64,000 bases of DNA from Paeniglutamicibacter sulfureus (lineage in GTDB: Bacteria > Actinomycetota > Actinomycetes > Actinomycetales > Micrococcaceae), in the NCBI RefSeq assembly GCF_039535115.1, contig NZ_BAAAWO010000001.1, positions 2,852,001 to 2,916,000 of the forward strand. Reading direction: 5' to 3'. Under the pieces are notes generated by a model. The model made no database searches, had not been told where the DNA came from, and worked only from the letters and a program-made list of their open reading frames with translations. The first letter of the stretch is position 1; each line of letters opens with the position of its first letter. Below are positions 17,043 through 25,632 of the stretch, one piece after another. Made by a program: the position numbers and the translations under genes.

Positions 17043-17057
17043 TTGACTTCAAGTCAA
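17043..17057. promoter_or_regulatory. Palindrome in the LysR/M20 divergent promoter region
   Basis: TTGACTT-C-AAGTCAA is a perfect 15-base palindrome 24 bases ahead of the LysR start, inside the 124-bp gap between the divergent genes. LysR proteins usually bind such a site and control both sides. Inference from position and symmetry. Confidence 0.5.
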
Positions 17058-17081
17058 ACCGGATGAAATGAGAATTAAATC

Positions 17082-17978
17082 GTGCAGATGCTGCCCACGT
17101 CCCTGGTCTACTTCCATGAAGTGGCCCGCACCGGCTCGATCACCGATGCTGCCGAAGCGCAGCATGTCTCGGCCTCGGCCATCAGCCGGCAAATCACCCA
17201 GCTCGAGCACTCCACGGGGGTCGCGTTGTTCCGCCGCCACCCGCGCGGAATGCAGCTGACAGATGCCGGGGTGCTGCTGCTTGCCCACACACGCCGCAGC
17301 GAGGCGGAGGCCGAGGAACTGCTGGGCGAATTGCGCGAGCAGGCCTCGGGCAAGCAACGGACGCTTGAAATCGTCAGCTCCGAGGGCCTGGCCGCCTATC
17401 GGGTGCCGTCGGCCATCGCAGCATTCTGCCGGGAACACCAGGACGTGTCGATCCAGCTCACGGTGCTTCCGTCGCCGGAGGCAACGCGCCGCATCGTCGA
17501 TGGGAGTGCAGACGTGGCCATGATCTTCGCCCTGGGTCCGCAGCGCGACGTCACCGTGGAATTCTCCTGCCCGGCACCCGCCTATGCGGTGGTTGCCGAC
17601 GACCATCCCCTGGCCGCGCATGCCAAGGTCTCGCTGGCCGAGCTTTGCCAATACCCGCTCTCACTTCCCGCCAAGGGCATCAGCCAGCGGGAGCTGTTCG
17701 ACATTGCCGCCCAAATGGAGGGACTGGCGCCCCGCATTGCGATGATCACCGACCACATCAATCCGGCCATGGAATTCGCTCGATCCGGCGTCGGGGCAAC
17801 GCTGCTGAGCCATTTTGCCCGGCGCGAGGGCCTCACCGACGGGCTACGTTTCATTCCGGTTGACCACCCGGCGCTCGGCGAGCGCCGGGCACAGATCCTC
17901 ACCATGCCGAGGCGCCGTCAATCGGCATTGGCCGCGGCATTCATCCAAACCATGACCAAGGTCCTGCGCCAGGACTAA
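17082..17978 (+). CDS. LysR family transcriptional regulator
   Basis: An N-terminal helix-turn-helix (VYFHEVARTGSITDAAEAQH and VSASAISRQITQLEHSTGVA, residues 9-48) is joined to a substrate-binding domain of the CynR/GcvA type, 298 residues in total. The start is GTG at 17082, with an ATG two codons later. It is divergent from the M20 peptidase-MHS transporter operon, its likely target. Confidence 0.87.
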   Translation: MQMLPTSLVYFHEVARTGSITDAAEAQHVSASAISRQITQLEHSTGVALFRRHPRGMQLTDAGVLLLAHTRRSEAEAEELLGELREQASGKQRTLEIVSSEGLAAYRVPSAIAAFCREHQDVSIQLTVLPSPEATRRIVDGSADVAMIFALGPQRDVTVEFSCPAPAYAVVADDHPLAAHAKVSLAELCQYPLSLPAKGISQRELFDIAAQMEGLAPRIAMITDHINPAMEFARSGVGATLLSHFARREGLTDGLRFIPVDHPALGERRAQILTMPRRRQSALAAAFIQTMTKVLRQD

Positions 17979-18005
17979 CCAGCCGCCGCGGGCCGTCGGG
18001 GGAGG

Positions 18006-18704
18006 TTACTTCAGCAGCGCGACGTCGGAGACCAGGTCGATGTGGGCCTGCATGGCCGCGGCCGCGGCCGCGGCGTCGCCATTCCTGATGGCCCGCGCGA
18101 TCACCTGGTGCGATTCAAGCGAACGCTCCGGGCGGCCGGGCTGCCCCAGGGACTCGAGCCTGGTCTCGAGAACCATTTCGGCAATGAAGGTCATGAGCTG
18201 GGCCAGGACGCGCGAGTGCGCGGCGGCGGTTACCGCCTCGTGGAAGAGTTCGTCGCCTCGCTCACCGCGGCCGCCCCCGGCGATCTCGCCGGACATGACG
18301 TCCAGGGCCTTCTCGATGCGCTCGAGGTCGGCGTCGGTGCGCCGCTCCGCCGCCAGCGCCGCGAGCTTCACCTCCAGGGTGCTGCGCGCCTCCACGATTT
18401 CGGGCAGCCTGTTTTGGTGTTCCCGGAGGTCGCGCAGGACGGTGGCGATGCTCGGCCGGTAGACCAACACCGCGCCGGTCCCGTGCTGCACGTCAATAAC
18501 GCCCAGGACCTCGAGTGCCACCAGCGCCTGGGCGATCGTCGCCCGCGAGACTCCCAGCTGGTCGGCGAGGTCCCGCTCGGCCGGCAGGTGGTCGCCGGGG
18601 CCCAGCTGCTCGGATTCGACGTAGCCGAGGATCTGTTTCATCAGCTGCTCGTAGAGCCGCGGACGCGCCACCTTGCCCAGCGATGCAGGCTTTTCCCGAG
18701 CCAC
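18006..18704 (-). CDS. FadR-subfamily GntR transcriptional regulator
   Basis: A winged-helix domain (LYEQLMKQILGYVESEQLGP, then LPAERDLADQLGVSRATIAQ) is followed by an FCD all-helical sensor domain with DELFHEAVTAAAHSRVL. The GTG at 18704 (232 residues) is chosen because GGGAGG lies 6 bases upstream; a TTG at 18725 would precede that ribosome site. It is divergent from the MatC-CoA-transferase-carboxyltransferase operon and probably controls it. FadR-type regulators beside such carriers often respond to organic acids such as malonate, which is inference here. Confidence 0.87.
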   Translation of the reverse strand: MAREKPASLGKVARPRLYEQLMKQILGYVESEQLGPGDHLPAERDLADQLGVSRATIAQALVALEVLGVIDVQHGTGAVLVYRPSIATVLRDLREHQNRLPEIVEARSTLEVKLAALAAERRTDADLERIEKALDVMSGEIAGGGRGERGDELFHEAVTAAAHSRVLAQLMTFIAEMVLETRLESLGQPGRPERSLESHQVIARAIRNGDAAAAAAAMQAHIDLVSDVALLK

Positions 18705-18842
18705 GATAGACCTCCCAGCGTTCAAGTGTTAACTCCAATCTACACCGGACGCCCATTGACAAAGACACCTACTGTCTAGGAGGCTAGTCCAGTGACATCG
18801 TGACGCGACTCACACCATTGGATCTGAACAAAGGAATCGCAT

Positions 18843-20207
18843 ATGTCCCCCGCCGTTATTTCCATCATCGTCCTGGCGGTGATGTTCTTGATTGCCACGG
18901 TGCTCCCCATCAACATGGGGGCACTCGCATTTGTCGGCGCGTTCCTGTTGGGCGCGGTCTTCTTGGGCATGGATTCCAAGGACATCCTGGCCAGCTTCCC
19001 CGGGGGTCTGTTCCTCACCCTGGTGGGAGTCACCTATCTCTTCGCCATAGCCCAGAACAACGGGACCATCGACCTGCTGATCAACAAGGCAGTGAAACTC
19101 GTCGACAACCGGATCGCCCTGATTCCGTGGGTCATGTTCATCATCACCGCGGCCATCACCTCGGTGGGCGCCCTGGGTCCCGCGGCGGTGGCCATCATGG
19201 CACCCATCGGCCTGAGCTTCGCCGCCAAGTACAAGATCAATCCGCTGATGATGGGCATGCTCATCGTCCACGGAGCACAGGCCGGCGGGTTCTCCCCCAT
19301 TGCCGTCTACGGCGTCATCGTCAACGGGCTCATCGCCGAAACCGGTTTTGCCTTCAGCCCCACCGCACTCTTCCTCTCCAGCTTCGTCTTCAACCTGGTC
19401 ATTGCCCTGGTGCTCTTCATCGTCTTGGGCGGAAGCAAGCTCGCCGGATCCCGCGCCGGGCAGCTGGCCGAGCGCGTTGCGGAGGCCCGCCTGGAGGTCT
19501 CGGTCGGTGCCCGCACCGCCGACGTCGACTTCAAGGGTTCCGGCAGCGGAACCTACGGCCCCCGCGACCCGGCCGGCGACGGCGCCGCCGCGACCAAGTC
19601 CTCCGGCGAGCGCTTCCCGCAGGTCATGACGATCCTGGGCCTGATCGCCCTGGCTGTCATTGCGCTGGGCTTCAAGGTCGATGTGGGCTTCGTGTCCATC
19701 ACCATCGCCGTGATCCTGGCACTGGTGAATCCCAAGGCGCAAAAGGGAGCGGTCAACAAGATCAGCTGGTCCACCGTGCTGCTGATCTGCGGAATGCTCA
19801 CCTTCGTCGGGGTCCTCGAGGAAGCGGGGACCATCGAGTACGTCTCGGACGGCGTCGCGAACATGGGCATGCCGCTGCTTGCTGCGCTCATGATCTGCTA
19901 CATCGGCGCGGTGGTCTCGGCGTTCGCCTCGTCCACCGCGATCCTCGCGGCACTCATTCCCCTCGCGGTCCCGTTCCTCGATTCCGGTTCCGTCAGCGCC
20001 GTGGGCGTGGTCTGCGCACTGGCGATCGCCTCCACCATCGTGGATGTTTCGCCGTTCTCCACCAACGGCGCACTCGTGCTGGCCAACGCCCCCGAGGGCA
20101 CCGACAAGGACCGCTTCTACAAGCAGATCCTGGGCTACGGCGGCATCGTCGTCGCCGTCGGACCGCTGCTGGCCTGGCTCACCCTGGTCGTGCCCGGCTG
20201 GCTCTAA
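18843..20207 (+). CDS. MatC-type dicarboxylate carrier (SLC13/ion transporter superfamily)
   Basis: A 454-residue membrane protein with two homologous bundles of hydrophobic segments separated by a charged loop (about residues 205-260). The first half matches the MatC N-terminal domain seen in malonate and C4-dicarboxylate carriers (PINMGALAFVGAFLLG, FPGGLFLTLVGVTYLFAIAQ, MGMLIVHGAQAGGFSPIAVY). The second half repeats the pattern with STAILAALIPLAVP and DVSPFSTNGALVLANAPEG. It heads a three-gene operon with a CoA-transferase and a carboxyltransferase, so the carried acid is probably activated to a CoA ester. Malonate is the best guess, not proven. Confidence 0.84.
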   Translation: MSPAVISIIVLAVMFLIATVLPINMGALAFVGAFLLGAVFLGMDSKDILASFPGGLFLTLVGVTYLFAIAQNNGTIDLLINKAVKLVDNRIALIPWVMFIITAAITSVGALGPAAVAIMAPIGLSFAAKYKINPLMMGMLIVHGAQAGGFSPIAVYGVIVNGLIAETGFAFSPTALFLSSFVFNLVIALVLFIVLGGSKLAGSRAGQLAERVAEARLEVSVGARTADVDFKGSGSGTYGPRDPAGDGAAATKSSGERFPQVMTILGLIALAVIALGFKVDVGFVSITIAVILALVNPKAQKGAVNKISWSTVLLICGMLTFVGVLEEAGTIEYVSDGVANMGMPLLAALMICYIGAVVSAFASSTAILAALIPLAVPFLDSGSVSAVGVVCALAIASTIVDVSPFSTNGALVLANAPEGTDKDRFYKQILGYGGIVVAVGPLLAWLTLVVPGWL

Positions 20208-20251
20208 CCTGCTTCTTCTCCCCTCCCCCCCCACCAGTTAAAGGAGTCTTC

Positions 20252-21484
20252 GTGAGCACCACCGCGTACAAGACGCTGCCAACCATCCCCGCCACCGCCG
20301 CCGGACCGCTGGGCGGCTACACCGTGCTGGACCTGACCCGCGCCCTGGCCGGCCCGCATGCGGGCATGATGATGGGGGACCTCGGTGCCCGCGTCATCAA
20401 GGTCGAGTCGCCCGAGACCGGGGACGACACCCGAAGCTGGGGTCCCCCATTCGTGGGACCCGAGGACAACCCGCAGGCCACCTACTTCCTGTCCTGCAAC
20501 CGCAACAAGGAGTCCATCGCCCTGGACCTCAAGAGCAAGGAGGGCAAGGAAACGCTCTCCCGGCTCATCGAGCGCTCCGACGTGCTGATGGAGAACTTCC
20601 GCACCGGCGTCCTGGAGCGCCTTGGATTCGGCGTCGAGGCGCTGCACGAGCTCAACCCCCGGCTGGTGATCCTCTCGATCACCGGATTCGGGCACGACGG
20701 CCCCGAATCGCACCGCAGCGGATACGACCAGATCCTGCAGGGCGAGGCGGGCCTGATGTCCCTGACCGGGTCCGGGCCCGATGACCCGCAGCGGGTGGGG
20801 GTTCCCATCGCCGACCTGCTCTCGGGGATGTACGGGGCCTACGGTGCCCTCGCGGCCCTGCTGGAACGCGAAAGGACCGGGAAGGGGCAGGTCGTCCGCA
20901 CGTCCCTTCTGGCCGCCATCGTCGGCGTCCATGCCTTCCAGGGCACCCGGTCCACCGTGGCCGGCCAGGTGCCCCAAGCCCAGGGCAACCACCACCCGTC
21001 CATCGCCCCCTACGGGCTCTTTGGCTGCCGCAACGGCAAGGTCCAGATCAGCGTGGGCAGCCAGAAGCTGTGGCTGGCCTTCGCCGCGGCCTTCGGGCTC
21101 GAGGGTACCCGGCCGGAATTCGCCACCAATGCCGACCGGGTCAAGAACCACTCACTTCTCCTGGCCGAGATCGAGGCGGCCTTCGCGCACCACGAGCCGG
21201 CGGACCTGCTGGCGAAACTGGATGCCGCCGGCATCCCCGCCGGCAAGGTCCGCACGCTGGACGAGGTCTACGCATGGGACCAGGTCGCCGCGCAGGGCCT
21301 GCTGGTGGATGTTGAGCACCCGGTGCTGGGCAAAATCACCCTGCCCGGCCCGCCCCTGCGCTTCTTCGACCCGGCCACCGAGGCAGAGACCACCCGGACG
21401 GCACACACCGCTCCCCCGGTGCTGGACGCCGACGGCTCCTCCATCCGCACCTGGTTGGACGAGGAAACGGAGGCACGGCCGTGA
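20252..21484 (+). CDS. Class III (CaiB/BaiF) CoA-transferase
   Basis: Moves CoA between carboxylic acids. The 410-residue protein has the family start VLDLTRALAGPHAGMMMGDL, GARVIKVESPETGDDTRSWG, NRNKESIALDLKS, and the catalytic aspartate D188 in VGVPIADLLSG. The open frame extends far upstream, but the start is the GTG at 20252 with AAGGAG 5 bases before it, 44 bp after the carrier gene. Its stop overlaps the carboxyltransferase start (GTGA). It probably forms the CoA ester of the imported acid; a succinyl- or acetyl-CoA donor is likely but not readable. Confidence 0.87.
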   Translation: MSTTAYKTLPTIPATAAGPLGGYTVLDLTRALAGPHAGMMMGDLGARVIKVESPETGDDTRSWGPPFVGPEDNPQATYFLSCNRNKESIALDLKSKEGKETLSRLIERSDVLMENFRTGVLERLGFGVEALHELNPRLVILSITGFGHDGPESHRSGYDQILQGEAGLMSLTGSGPDDPQRVGVPIADLLSGMYGAYGALAALLERERTGKGQVVRTSLLAAIVGVHAFQGTRSTVAGQVPQAQGNHHPSIAPYGLFGCRNGKVQISVGSQKLWLAFAAAFGLEGTRPEFATNADRVKNHSLLLAEIEAAFAHHEPADLLAKLDAAGIPAGKVRTLDEVYAWDQVAAQGLLVDVEHPVLGKITLPGPPLRFFDPATEAETTRTAHTAPPVLDADGSSIRTWLDEETEARP

Positions 21485-22992
21485 CTGCAACCGAACTGAA
21501 GGCAAAGCGCATGACGGCAACCGAACTGATCGACACCGTCCTGGATGCGGGATCGTTCACCTCCTGGGACGCCCCGGTCCGGCGCCCGGTCATCGGCGAA
21601 AAATACGCCGCGGACCTTGCCGCCGCCGAGTCCAAGAGCGGCGTCGATGAATCGGTGCTCACCGGCGAGGGCCTGATCCGGGGCCGCAGGGTGGCGGTCA
21701 TCGTCTCCGAATTCCGGTTCCTCGCCGGCTCCATCGGGCAGGCCGCCACCGAACGCATCACCTCGGCCATCGAACGCGCCACCGCCGAGGGGCTGCCGCT
21801 GCTGGCGGGCCCGGCCTCCGGCGGGACCCGCATGCAGGAGGGAACCCTGGCTTTCCTCGGGATGGTCGCCATCACCGATGCGGTGCGCCGGCACAAGGAA
21901 AGCGGGCTGCCCTACCTGGTCTACCTGCGCCACCCCACCACCGGCGGGGTCATGGCCTCCTGGGGGTCCCTGGGGCACATGACGGTGGCCGAGCCCGGCG
22001 CGCTGCTCGGGTTCCTGGGCCCTCGGGTGTTTGAGACCCTCAACGGCACCGCGTTCCCGCCCGGCGTCCAGGTGGCGGAGAACCTCTACCGCAAGGGGCT
22101 TATCGACGCGGTCGTGACGCCGGAGGAACTGCCGGCGATCGTCGACCGCGCCCTGCGGATCCTCACGCCCACCCAGGGGCCGGACCCGGCCATCGTGCCG
22201 GAGGTACGTGCCGGGACCCCAAGCGACGCGAGCGCCTGGGAATCCATCCTGATCAGCCGGAACCCCCGGCGCCCGGACCTGCGCATGCTGCTGGCCGCCG
22301 GGGCGGTCGATGCGCTGCCGTTGAACGGCACCGGCCAGGGAGAAAAGGACCCGGGGTTGATCCTGGCCTTGGCCAGGTTCGGGCAACAGTCATGCGTGGT
22401 GCTGGGCCACCAGCGCCCGCGGCACAAAGACACCCCCGCGATGGGCCCCGCCTCGCTGCGGGAGGCCCGCCGCGGCATGCAGCTTGCCGAGGAACTCCAG
22501 CTACCGCTGCTGACCATCATCGACACCGCCGGGGCGGCGCTGTCCAAGGAGGCGGAGGAAGGCGGCCTCGCCGGGGAAATAGCGCGGTCGCTCAACGAGC
22601 TCATCGGCCTGAAAGCGCCGTCCGTGTCGGTGCTGCTGGGCCAGGGAACCGGCGGCGGAGCACTGGCGCTGCTGCCCGCGGACCGGATCATTGCCGCCCA
22701 GCATTCGTGGCTCTCCCCGCTGCCACCGGAAGGAGCCAGCGCCATCATCCACCGCACCGCGGAGCATGCCCCGGAGGTCGCCGCCGCACAGGGCGTCGAG
22801 GTGGCCTCGCTTACGCGCATCGGCCTGGTGGACCGCGTGGTCGAGGAATTGCCGGATGCATCCCTTGAACCGCGGGAATTCTGCACCCGGATGGGCCAGG
22901 CCATCGAGCTGGAGCTGGCCAACGCCCGGGCGATCCCGGCGAACGAGCGACTGGCCCGGCGCCGGGCAAAGTTCCGGACGCTGGGCGCCTGA
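21481..22992 (+). CDS. Fused beta-alpha acyl-CoA carboxyltransferase (AccDA-like)
   Basis: A 503-residue protein joins the two crotonase-fold halves of the biotin-dependent carboxyltransferase: a beta part (about residues 1-240, with GPASGGTRMQEG and TTGGVMASWGSLGHMTVAEP) and an alpha part (about 260-500, with TIIDTAGAALSKEAEEGGLA and LLGQGTGGGALALLPADRI). The zinc finger of AccD is missing. No biotin carrier or carboxylase gene is adjacent. Its GTG overlaps the CoA-transferase stop by 4 bp. Within this operon it may run in reverse, taking the carboxyl group from malonyl-CoA onto biotin. An anabolic acetyl/propionyl-CoA carboxylase subunit is the alternative. Confidence 0.83.
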   Translation: MTATELKAKRMTATELIDTVLDAGSFTSWDAPVRRPVIGEKYAADLAAAESKSGVDESVLTGEGLIRGRRVAVIVSEFRFLAGSIGQAATERITSAIERATAEGLPLLAGPASGGTRMQEGTLAFLGMVAITDAVRRHKESGLPYLVYLRHPTTGGVMASWGSLGHMTVAEPGALLGFLGPRVFETLNGTAFPPGVQVAENLYRKGLIDAVVTPEELPAIVDRALRILTPTQGPDPAIVPEVRAGTPSDASAWESILISRNPRRPDLRMLLAAGAVDALPLNGTGQGEKDPGLILALARFGQQSCVVLGHQRPRHKDTPAMGPASLREARRGMQLAEELQLPLLTIIDTAGAALSKEAEEGGLAGEIARSLNELIGLKAPSVSVLLGQGTGGGALALLPADRIIAAQHSWLSPLPPEGASAIIHRTAEHAPEVAAAQGVEVASLTRIGLVDRVVEELPDASLEPREFCTRMGQAIELELANARAIPANERLARRRAKFRTLGA

Positions 22993-23054
22993 CGGGAGGC
23001 ACCGCGGCGCCCGGTCCCTTCGGGGCTGGGCACCTGCTTGTGTCCGGCCCATAT

Positions 23055-23073
23055 TCAGGTCAGACTCGACGTA
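23055..23073 (+). promoter_or_regulatory. Weak DtxR/IdeR-like iron box ahead of the SIP gene
   Basis: TCAGGTCAGACTCGACGTA shares about 11 of 19 positions, mainly in the left half, with the iron-box consensus TTAGGTTAGGCTAACCTAA, 45 bases ahead of a siderophore-interacting protein. The right half is poor, so this is a tentative call. Confidence 0.25.
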
Positions 23074-23117
23074 AAGGGGCGACGCCCACGCCCTCATCCG
23101 CCCGGAGGAGCCAAGCC

Positions 23118-24305
23118 ATGTCGCATCACAAGAAGCGCCGCTATACCGGAAAGGTGCCCCACCCCCTTGCCGCGGGGCACGCTCAGATACTCGAGGTCGC
23201 CATGGAAGCCGGCCGCAGGGCCGGGCGAAAGGCCGCAAAGAAGAAGTTGAAGCGGGCTTCCCGGCATGACGGAACCAAGCTCTCCAAGGCATTGCGTGAA
23301 TCGGTGCTGCGGGACGCGGAGAAGGCAGGTGGCAAGGCCGCATACGCGGCCGCCGCCAAGGCAATCCGGAAGGCCGGGCACCGGATCGCCGTTCCGACGG
23401 ACCTGCACCAATCCACCGGGTCGCCGCTCGCGCCGGGCCCGATCCATGAACCCATGCCGGTCCCCAGGCGGCGGATCAGCGGTTCGCAGATCGTGATGGA
23501 AGTCCTGCGTGTGGAAAGGCCCAGCCGCAGCATGGTGCGCATCGTCGCCGGCGGGGAAGGTTTCGACGACTTCGAGTCCAACGGCGCGGCCGACCAGTAC
23601 GTCAAGCTGTACTTCGCGAACCCCGCCCTCGGGCTGCTGGCGCCCTACGACATGCGTTCGCTTCGCAAGACGCTGCGGCGCGAGGACTTTCCTGCCTCCC
23701 GTTCCTACACGATCCGCCGCCACGACCCGGTGGCCCGGGAACTGGCCATCGAGTTCTTCATCCACGAGCCCGCCGGTCCGGCCGCCGCCTGGGCCGCGGC
23801 AGCACAGCCCGGCGACCAGCTGGTGCTCTCCAAGTCCAAGGGCAAGTTCCGTCCCGATCCGAAGGCCGAGCAGCACCTCTACGCGGCAGACGACGCGGGG
23901 ATCCCGGCCATCGCCGCGGCGCTGGAAATGCTGCCGCGCACGGCATCGGGGCGGGTCTTCCTCGAAGTGGAGGGCCCGGAGGACGAACAGGAGTTCGACC
24001 TACCCCTGCACATGGAACTCACCTGGCTCCACCGCAACGGCGAACCCGCGGCCGTCAGCAACCTGTTGGCCGACGCGTTGCGGGACATTCCGGCTCCGCA
24101 TGGACGCGTCGAGGTTCTGGCGCTGGGCGGGCGCGACGCGGTGCGCGACATCCGCAAGCTGGCCTCGCACTGGGACATCGAGCAGCGCAACATCCACGTT
24201 TCCAGTTACTGGACCGCGCGCAGGCCCGGGCGCATGTGGCCCGTGCCGGCAGCCGAGGGTCCTCGCCTCGAGGCCGGGCAGCGGAGTGCCGTAACGGACG
24301 ATTAG
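23118..24305 (+). CDS. Siderophore-interacting protein with a basic N-terminal extension
   Basis: A flavin reductase-like protein of the ViuB/SIP family that releases iron from ferric siderophores. From about residue 120 it has the FAD-binding domain (KLYFANPALG, RSYTIRRHDPVARELAIEFF, containing the RxYT motif), then the SIP NAD(P)H domain (LYAADDAGIPAIAAALEMLP and a late SSYWTARRPG motif). The first 115 residues are unusual: Lys/Arg/Ala-rich helices, including GRRAGRKAAKKKLKRASR, absent from ordinary 250-290 residue members. The ATG at 23118 has GGAGGAG 7 bases upstream. It converges on the next gene and their stop codons overlap. Confidence 0.84.
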   Translation: MSHHKKRRYTGKVPHPLAAGHAQILEVAMEAGRRAGRKAAKKKLKRASRHDGTKLSKALRESVLRDAEKAGGKAAYAAAAKAIRKAGHRIAVPTDLHQSTGSPLAPGPIHEPMPVPRRRISGSQIVMEVLRVERPSRSMVRIVAGGEGFDDFESNGAADQYVKLYFANPALGLLAPYDMRSLRKTLRREDFPASRSYTIRRHDPVARELAIEFFIHEPAGPAAAWAAAAQPGDQLVLSKSKGKFRPDPKAEQHLYAADDAGIPAIAAALEMLPRTASGRVFLEVEGPEDEQEFDLPLHMELTWLHRNGEPAAVSNLLADALRDIPAPHGRVEVLALGGRDAVRDIRKLASHWDIEQRNIHVSSYWTARRPGRMWPVPAAEGPRLEAGQRSAVTDD

Positions 24306-24649
24306 GCCGAAGGAAGTCCTCGGGTGATCTGCGACAGGGAACGGTTCACTTGGAAGACCTTCCCGCGGATACCTGTGATTCCCCATCCTGCCAGCCTGGC
24401 GCTGTGCATCTTCAGGTACGCCCGGGCGTCTTCCTCCGCGGTGAACAGGTAGACTCCCCCGGCCTCGCCCGTCTCACTGTTCTCGGTCCACAACTTCCAG
24501 ATCAAGCCGGGTTCCTGTGCGATGCTGTGGGCCAACTCGGCATAGCCTTTGGCCATCTCATCTCCAAAGGGCCCCTCCGTGGGGAAGTCGACCTGAACCA
24601 TCCACAGGCTCTCTTCCGACCGGAGGGCGTCATTATTTGTAGTAGTCAT
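24302..24649 (-). CDS. YdhR-like monooxygenase-fold protein
   Basis: A 115-residue protein of the ydhR family, a dimeric alpha-beta barrel related to antibiotic-biosynthesis monooxygenases. Family-like segments are LWMVQVDFPTEGPFGDEMAK, GLIWKLWTENSETGEAGGVY and LFTAEEDARAYLKMH. Members are small cytoplasmic proteins of unclear function, thought to act on aromatic compounds. Its stop codon overlaps that of the converging siderophore-interacting protein. Confidence 0.78.
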   Translation of the reverse strand: MTTTNNDALRSEESLWMVQVDFPTEGPFGDEMAKGYAELAHSIAQEPGLIWKLWTENSETGEAGGVYLFTAEEDARAYLKMHSARLAGWGITGIRGKVFQVNRSLSQITRGLPSA

Positions 24650-24818
24650 TGTTTGGCTTCACTTTCCATGGTGGCGAGCAGGATGTACGGCAGTTGAATG
24701 AGTTCCGAAGTCCGGCAGGGCGGACGATTGTCACAGGCATCAGGGCCAAGCCCCACCCTATCGGGGGCGTGCCACACGCAAAAAGAGGCCCTGCGGTGCG
24801 GTGCGTCAACTATTGACG

Positions 24819-25469
24819 CTACGCACGGTTTCGTTCATTGTCGCCCGGTGAAGCCTGGGCAACGACGACGCAGTCCAGGGCCGGTCGAAGTTTGCCGGCC
24901 ACGGCCCTGGTTCTGGTTTCAGCGGACAAGATGGACATGCCCGCAGCGCGCAGCCAGCCGGCCACCTGGGCCGGGGTCTGCAGCACTGCGGGATCCTGCG
25001 GACCTCCAGTCCCATGCTCGAGGTTGGAGGCATCGTGGCTGACAAACAGGAAACGGCCACCCGGGGCCAGAGCCCCGGCCGCGACGGTCACCGCTGCCTG
25101 GAGCTGCGTTGCCGGCAGCTGCAGATAGGCAACGAGCACCAGGTCCGCGCTTCCGGGCTCCGGTGTGATGGCGGTTGCCTCCTGCACGATCCACTCGATG
25201 TTCTCGCCCAGAGCCTGTGCCGTCGCCACGTTGCGTCCCACCTCCAGGCCTGTGGAAGAGAAATCAACGGCCTTCACCTTCCAGCCCCGGTCGGCCAGCC
25301 ACAACGCGTGGCGTCCCTCTCCCGCGGCCAGGTCCATCGCCCTGCCCGGCGCCAGCGCGCCAAGTTCCTGCACCACCCAGACATTCGGTGCGGCGCCCCA
25401 CACTCCGGCCGGGTCGGCATACCTGCGGTCCCACGCCGTCGCGTCAAGCGGTCCAGTTGTTCCAGTCAT
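24819..25469 (-). CDS. Class I SAM-dependent methyltransferase
   Basis: A 216-residue Rossmann-fold methyltransferase. Motif I is MDLAAGEGRHALWLA (residues 45-59), followed by the acidic end of beta-2 (VKAVDFS) and the post-II region GSADLVLVAYLQLP. The pattern resembles TehB and thiopurine-type enzymes that act on small molecules. It is monocistronic. The substrate cannot be inferred. Confidence 0.82.
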   Translation of the reverse strand: MTGTTGPLDATAWDRRYADPAGVWGAAPNVWVVQELGALAPGRAMDLAAGEGRHALWLADRGWKVKAVDFSSTGLEVGRNVATAQALGENIEWIVQEATAITPEPGSADLVLVAYLQLPATQLQAAVTVAAGALAPGGRFLFVSHDASNLEHGTGGPQDPAVLQTPAQVAGWLRAAGMSILSAETRTRAVAGKLRPALDCVVVAQASPGDNERNRA

Positions 25470-25632
25470 CAGCCAGCTCCTTCATCAGTGGTGCACATCG
25501 TGCTTGCTGCCCACCACGGGGATGCCGGCGGTCCCATGGCGCCATGATATCCCCGGGCAAACGTTGTTCGAACCTACGCGCATTGCTCCGCCGGCCCTTG
25601 CCGAGATCGACGGCGGTCGCGCTACCTTGGAC

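Noticed and set aside
18800..20251. An open frame that extends the CoA-transferase upstream across the whole MatC gene
   Set aside because: The upstream part has no family similarity, while GTG 20252 has an excellent AAGGAG and the protein start fits the family.
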